Shown: positions 14,303-18,384 of the stretch, piece by piece | Numbering within the stretch: position 1 is the stretch's first letter | How the letters are laid out: each line of letters starts with the position of its first letter | DNA from: an uncultured Enorma sp. | GTDB lineage: Bacteria > Actinomycetota > Coriobacteriia > Coriobacteriales > Coriobacteriaceae | DNA length: 18,384 nucleotides | Direction of reading: 5' to 3' | NCBI GenBank assembly: GCA_905210055.1 | Contig: CAJLVH010000021.1 | Coordinates: 1-18,384, forward strand | The notes under the pieces: generated by a model | Told to the model about the DNA's origin: nothing | Database searches by the model: none | What the model saw: only the letters and a program-made list of their open reading frames with translations | Translations under genes and position numbers: made by a program

Positions 14303-14345
14303 GTTCATTTTGACGAAGAATAATGAACAGATCCTTCGAAGATTT
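14286..14345. terminator. Long bidirectional hairpin overlapping the AbiEi/DUF559 stop codon
   Basis: AAATCTTCGAAGGAT (14286-14300) pairs perfectly with 14331-14345. Inside it, after a 2x2 mismatch, GTTCATT (14303-14309) pairs with AATGAAC (14322-14328), leaving a 12-base loop. TTTT follows on the plus strand, counting the last stem bases, and TTTCTGGTTTC on the minus strand, so it can end both this gene and the convergent ppc. The left arm lies in the last five codons and the stop, which is unusual. Confidence 0.75.
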
Positions 14346-14442
14346 TGGATAAAGAGCCTCTGCGGAAATGTTGCAGCCGGTCAACATAGCCGCGGGACAG
14401 CGGCGTTATCGTAACCGCGCGCCGCGCTCGAGCGAATCGCCA

Positions 14443-17229
14443 CTACCCCGTGTTCTGAAGCCCTGCGGAGACGCCGGTCACGGTCGACAGGATGAGCGCG
14501 AGAAGCTCGGCCTTCCGCTCTTCCGTGAGCTCCTCTTGCTGTTCGCGCACGAGGCGCAGCGCGCGCACCTGCGCGAGCGACAGCGCGTCGACATAGGGGT
14601 TGCGCACGCGCACCGCCCGGCCCAGCACATGCCGGTGCTCGAGCGGCCATGCCGCGCCCGTAATCGCGAGCGCCCAGCGACGCGTGAGCTGCATCTCCTC
14701 GTAAACCTTGCGTGCCAGGTCCTCGCGGTCGCCGAGCGCGAGGTACATCTTCGCGATGCGGCCATCGGTCTTGGCGATGGACATCTCGATGTTGTCGATG
14801 AAGGTCGCGAAGAGCGGCCACTCGCGGTACGCACACTGCAGCAGCTCCAGATCGCCGAGCTTTTCGCAGGCCGTACCCAGGCCGTACCAGGCAGCCAGGT
14901 TGATGCGCGCCTGGCTCCACGAAAACACCCAGGGAATGGTGCGCAAATCGTCGAGCGATTGCGCGCCCAGCCCGCGCTTGGCCGGCCGCGAGCCAATCGG
15001 CAGCAGGCCACCCTCCGCGAGCGGCGTCACGATCGAGAACCACGGCGCGAAGCCCTCCGTGTTGAGCAGGTCGAGATAGCGCTCGTGCGAGGCACGGTTC
15101 AGGCGCTCGGCCATATCGGCATAGCGAGCGGTGGACTCGGTGTTCGCCTGCTCGATCGAGGGCGCGGAGTTGAGCAGCGTTGCCGCTGCGACGCTCTCGA
15201 TGTGGCGCCGCGCCAGCAAAGGATTGCCGTAGCGCGCGAAGATGACCTCGCCCTGTTCGGTAACTTTGAAGAAGCAGTTGACCGAGCCCTTGGGCTGGGC
15301 AAGCACCGCGCGGTTCGCCGGTCCTCCGCCGCGCCCGACCGCGCCGCCGCGCCCGTGCATGAGCACAAGGTCGATATCGTGCTTCTCCGCCCACGCCGCG
15401 ATACGCGCCTGCGCGGCATGCAGCGCGAGCGTGGCGGTAGTGGGGCCGGCGTCCTTCGAAGAATCCGAATAGCCAAGCATGACCTCCATGCGGCGGTTCG
15501 TCTGCGCGAGGCGCTTCTGAACCGCCGGGAGCTCGAGCATCTCGTCCAGGATGTCAACGCAACCCTCGAGGTCCTCGAGCTGCTCGAACAGCGGAATCAC
15601 GTCGAGCGCCGGCACGTCCTCGGCATGCGCGAACGCGAGGTTCGCGAGCTCGTAGACATCGGCCACATGGCTCGCGCGCTTCGTAAACGAGATGATGTAG
15701 CGATGCGCCATCTTTTGCCCGTAGCGCTTCTGAATCGACCCGATGGCGCGGAACGTGTCGAGCACCTCGCGCGTCATGGGCGCGAGCTCACCGTGAATGC
15801 CGTGTTCGCGGATATCGGCCAGCGCGCGCTCGTGCACGACCGAGTGCTGACGGAACTCCATCTCGACCATATGGAAGCCGAAGGTTTCAACCTGCCAGAT
15901 GAGCGTCTGCACAGGGCCATACGCCGCGCGCGGGGCGCCCGCCGCGGCAAGCGAGCGCTGTACGACGCGCAGGTCGGCCAAAAGCTCGTCGGCGGTGTGG
16001 TACATGGTGTCGGCGTTGCGGCGCACGGTCGCGTTCAGGCGGTCCGCCATGACGAGCATGACGGCGCGATGCGGCTCGAGGGCAGAAATCGCGCTCGCCC
16101 GCGACGTGAGCACCTCGCTCATCTCGACCTGATGGTTCCAGAGATTCAGTAGCTCGTCGGACGGCTTCGTGTGATCCGCCTCGAGCGTGAGGTTGCGTCC
16201 CACGCGGCGGCACTTCTCCTCGAGCGCCTGTACCATGTGCGTCGCGAACTTCGCGGCAACCTCGCGCGACACCTTCGCGGTGACGTTGGGGTTGCCGTCG
16301 CGATCCGACCCGATCCAGCTGCCGGGATGGAAGAACGCAGGGCACACGGGAGGGACGGAGCCCGCGTACTCGCCAAGCACCCAGTCGTCGAACCGGCGAT
16401 ACACCTCAGGAATGGTATCGAAGAGGCAGTTGTCGAAGATGTCGATGATGGTGTCAGCTTCTTCGATGGGCGTGGGCTTCTGAGCCGCCGTGGGACTCGT
16501 GCGCACAAGCGCGTCGATCTCTTGCAGCAGATGCCGTTCGTTTTCCACGAGCGCCGAGCCGCCGAGGTTCGGATGCTCCGCGAGCAGCTGTGCAATACGA
16601 CGGATCTTGCCCTCGACCGCGCGACGGCGCGCTTCGGTGGGGTGCGCGGTGAACACGGGATGGAACTCGAGCTTGCCGAGCAGCTGAGTCGCCGGCCCTC
16701 CCCCGATCTCGCGCGTGAGCTGATCGTAGGCGACCGTGAGCTCGTTCGTGGGGTCAACGATGGCGTCAATTGAAACCTTGCGCTCGCGCTCGAGCAGGGT
16801 CTCGACGCGGTAGTTCTCCTCCGAAAGGTTCGCCAGATGGAAAAACGACGTGAACGCACGCACCACGACCTGCGCGTCGTCAATCGAAAGGTCGTCGATG
16901 AGGGCGACGGCGTCGCGGAATGCCTGCGCACTCGGGGTATTCGCCAAGGGCACGCCCTGCCCGTCCGTCTCCTCGCCCGCGGCAGCGCCGCCGGGGTCGC
17001 CCTCGTTCGCCCGAATCACGCTGTTCAGCAGCTTGTCGAACAAATCGCAGATGCGCGGGTCGTAATCGCGTAGAACCGAGCGCTCGAGGCGCAAGAAGAG
17101 CGCGAGGCTCTCGTGCAGGCGCTCGGGGAGCTCAATTTCAGAGTAGCTCTGGTAGACGATATCCGTGTCCGTGGCTCCGAGCTTATGGCTGCCCGCTTCC
17201 GCGGCACGCGTCGTTCGTTCTTCAGTCAT
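14443..17229 (-). CDS. ppc: Phosphoenolpyruvate carboxylase
   Basis: The 928-aa cytoplasmic enzyme makes oxaloacetate from PEP and bicarbonate (EC 4.1.1.31), refilling the C4 pool for fermentation and amino-acid synthesis. All catalytic signatures are present: VFTAHPTEARRRAV with His196 (E. coli His138), GSDRDGNPNVT, YSDSSKDAG, HGRGGAVGRGGG starting at His625, FSWSQARINLAAWYGLG, and the C-terminal QNTG. Length is near the usual 880-930 aa. A Gly/Ala/Glu-rich insert at about 76-98 looks like a flexible linker. The ATG at 17229 is chosen because AGAGGA stands six bases upstream; the open frame runs on through hisS but that is a shadow. It lies 49 bases downstream of hisS on the same strand with no terminator between, so co-transcription is likely. 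It converges on the AbiEi/DUF559 gene. Confidence 0.97.
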   Translation of the reverse strand: MTEERTTRAAEAGSHKLGATDTDIVYQSYSEIELPERLHESLALFLRLERSVLRDYDPRICDLFDKLLNSVIRANEGDPGGAAAGEETDGQGVPLANTPSAQAFRDAVALIDDLSIDDAQVVVRAFTSFFHLANLSEENYRVETLLERERKVSIDAIVDPTNELTVAYDQLTREIGGGPATQLLGKLEFHPVFTAHPTEARRRAVEGKIRRIAQLLAEHPNLGGSALVENERHLLQEIDALVRTSPTAAQKPTPIEEADTIIDIFDNCLFDTIPEVYRRFDDWVLGEYAGSVPPVCPAFFHPGSWIGSDRDGNPNVTAKVSREVAAKFATHMVQALEEKCRRVGRNLTLEADHTKPSDELLNLWNHQVEMSEVLTSRASAISALEPHRAVMLVMADRLNATVRRNADTMYHTADELLADLRVVQRSLAAAGAPRAAYGPVQTLIWQVETFGFHMVEMEFRQHSVVHERALADIREHGIHGELAPMTREVLDTFRAIGSIQKRYGQKMAHRYIISFTKRASHVADVYELANLAFAHAEDVPALDVIPLFEQLEDLEGCVDILDEMLELPAVQKRLAQTNRRMEVMLGYSDSSKDAGPTTATLALHAAQARIAAWAEKHDIDLVLMHGRGGAVGRGGGPANRAVLAQPKGSVNCFFKVTEQGEVIFARYGNPLLARRHIESVAAATLLNSAPSIEQANTESTARYADMAERLNRASHERYLDLLNTEGFAPWFSIVTPLAEGGLLPIGSRPAKRGLGAQSLDDLRTIPWVFSWSQARINLAAWYGLGTACEKLGDLELLQCAYREWPLFATFIDNIEMSIAKTDGRIAKMYLALGDREDLARKVYEEMQLTRRWALAITGAAWPLEHRHVLGRAVRVRNPYVDALSLAQVRALRLVREQQEELTEERKAELLALILSTVTGVSAGLQNTG

Positions 17230-17278
17230 AGCAATCCTCTCGTCATCCTTGCCGTGAATGGGACAATCACACCAGGTC

Positions 17279-18384
17279 TTATCGTCCCACCAAGCCGAGC
17301 CGTGAACGCACCTCGTCAACCAGGGCGTCGCGCGGGACGAGCGTCTCTTCGTGCGTCGCCATATCGCGCACGCGCACCGCGCCCTGGGCGAGCTCGTCGC
17401 CGCCCACGACGACCATGAGCGCCGCGCCGAGCTTATCGGCCTGCTTGAATTGGCTCTTGAGCGAGCGTCCCTGGTAATTCGCCTCGGTGCGAATGCCTGC
17501 GCTCCGAAGCTCGTGTGCAAGCGAGAACACCGTCTCGCGCAGCTCGTCGCCGGCATTTGCCACATAGACACAGGGGGCGACCTCGTCCGCCGCCTCGACA
17601 CCGAACGCCTCGAGCGCGAGCATTGCGCGCTCGAAGCCCACGGCGAAGCCCACGCCCGGCGTCGGTCTGCCGCCCTCGAGCTCCACGAGCCCGTCGTAGC
17701 GACCGCCACCGCCAATCGAGCCCACGCCGGCACCCGGAGCCTCGACCTCGAAGACCGTGCGCGTGTAGTAATCGAGGCCGCGCACGAGCGTGGGATCCTC
17801 CACGTACGCGATACCCGCCGCATCGAGGTAGCGCTTGACCTGGTTATAGTGCTCGCAGCACTCGTCGCACAACTCGTCGCGCATGAGCGGTGCCGCCTTC
17901 ATGACCTCGCGGCAGTGGTCGTTCTTGCAATCGAAGGCACGCAGGGGGTTCAACTCGGCGCGCTCGCGGCACTCGTCGCACATCTCGTCTGCATGATCGA
18001 GGATAAACGAGCGCACGCGCTCGCGATACGCCGGCCGGCACGCCGGGTCACCCATGCTGTTGATGAGCAGGCGGAGCTTCGAGAGGTCGAAGCCCATGCG
18101 GCGGTAGAGCTCCATGAGCATGATGATGCACTCAGCATCTGCCGCAGGGTCGGGCGCGCCGAGCCACTCGATGCCCACCTGGTGGAACTGGCGCAGGCGA
18201 CCCTTCTGAGGACGCTCGCCGCGAAACATCGCCTCCGCGTAGTACAGCTTGACGGGCGAGCCGCCCTGCGGCACAAGGTTATTCTCCACCACCGAGCGCA
18301 CCACACCGGCGGTGCCTTCGGGACGAAGCGCCAGCCTCTGCTTGGCCTTGAGCTTCGCATCGGTGCCCTCGGCGAGCACGCGCT
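17279..18384 (-). CDS. hisS: Histidyl-tRNA synthetase (N-terminus beyond window)
   Basis: About 368 codons of the class II histidine-tRNA ligase (EC 6.1.1.21) are present; the frame is open to the window edge, so the start is missing. Motif 2 (MFRGERPQKGRLRQFHQVG), the histidine-binding LVRGLDYYTRTVFE and GGGGRYDGL, and motif 3 (GVGFAVGFERAM) are intact. They are followed by the anticodon-binding domain (VYVANAGDELRE to the end). The insertion domain carries paired cysteines (CDEC, DCKNDHC, CDECCEHY) that may bind zinc, as in many Gram-positive HisS proteins. The protein ends LGLVGR with TAA. ppc starts 49 bases downstream on the same strand. Confidence 0.97.
   Translation of the reverse strand, partial: RVLAEGTDAKLKAKQRLALRPEGTAGVVRSVVENNLVPQGGSPVKLYYAEAMFRGERPQKGRLRQFHQVGIEWLGAPDPAADAECIIMLMELYRRMGFDLSKLRLLINSMGDPACRPAYRERVRSFILDHADEMCDECRERAELNPLRAFDCKNDHCREVMKAAPLMRDELCDECCEHYNQVKRYLDAAGIAYVEDPTLVRGLDYYTRTVFEVEAPGAGVGSIGGGGRYDGLVELEGGRPTPGVGFAVGFERAMLALEAFGVEAADEVAPCVYVANAGDELRETVFSLAHELRSAGIRTEANYQGRSLKSQFKQADKLGAALMVVVGGDELAQGAVRVRDMATHEETLVPRDALVDEVRSRLGLVGR

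Noticed and set aside
14368..16152. 594-codon plus-strand open frame opposite ppc
   Set aside because: It is an antisense shadow of ppc with Arg/His-rich composition.
17230..17823. N-terminal extension of the ppc frame into hisS
   Set aside because: The extension is a frame shadow of hisS; the ribosome binding site and family N-terminus place the start at 17229.

Overview
The window is chromosomal DNA from a GC-rich (roughly 60% by eye), Gram-positive-like anaerobe. The gene set suggests an actinobacterium of the class Coriobacteriia, probably Collinsella or a close relative. The pointers are a B12-dependent class II ribonucleotide reductase, a large SARP/BTAD-type regulator, a stand-alone glucose-type PTS EIIA, and an AbiEi/DUF559 protein of actinobacterial type. 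This placement is inference; no marker was aligned.

Layout, left to right. 1-452 (minus): the first 150 codons of a membrane-anchored protein of unknown function, cut by the window edge. 649-1569 (plus): an AEC-family permease, convergent with nrdJ (1682-4810, minus). nrdJ has two NrdR-box-like sites 32 bp apart in its promoter. 5116-6231 (minus): a proline/glutamine-rich membrane-anchored protein with its own promoter and terminator. 6492-6791 (plus): yhbY. 6876-9956 (minus): a 1026-aa P-loop regulator ending in a SARP-like winged helix plus BTAD domain. A 530-base non-coding stretch follows, with repeated GCAAGAT motifs, two of them as direct repeats 11 bp apart. 10487-11776 (minus): nagB downstream of crr. 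12091-12933 (minus): the rplM-rpsI operon with a clear promoter and terminator. 13241-14302 (plus): an orphan AbiEi/DUF559 protein bracketed by TTCGAAGAT repeats. 14443-17229 (minus): ppc. 17279 to the window end (minus): hisS without its N-terminus, probably co-transcribed with ppc.

Most genes are core housekeeping: dNTP synthesis, ribosomal proteins and ribosome assembly, aminosugar catabolism with sugar transport, anaplerotic CO2 fixation, and His-tRNA charging. The accessory or regulatory interest lies in three places. These are the ATPase-SARP regulator with its repeat-rich upstream region, the orphan AbiEi/DUF559 gene with its palindromic brackets, and the paired NrdR boxes of nrdJ. No CRISPR array, tRNA, rRNA, transposase or phage gene was seen. 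Nothing is clearly a new multi-gene system; the closest candidates are the orphan AbiEi/DUF559 locus and the regulator with its putative operators.
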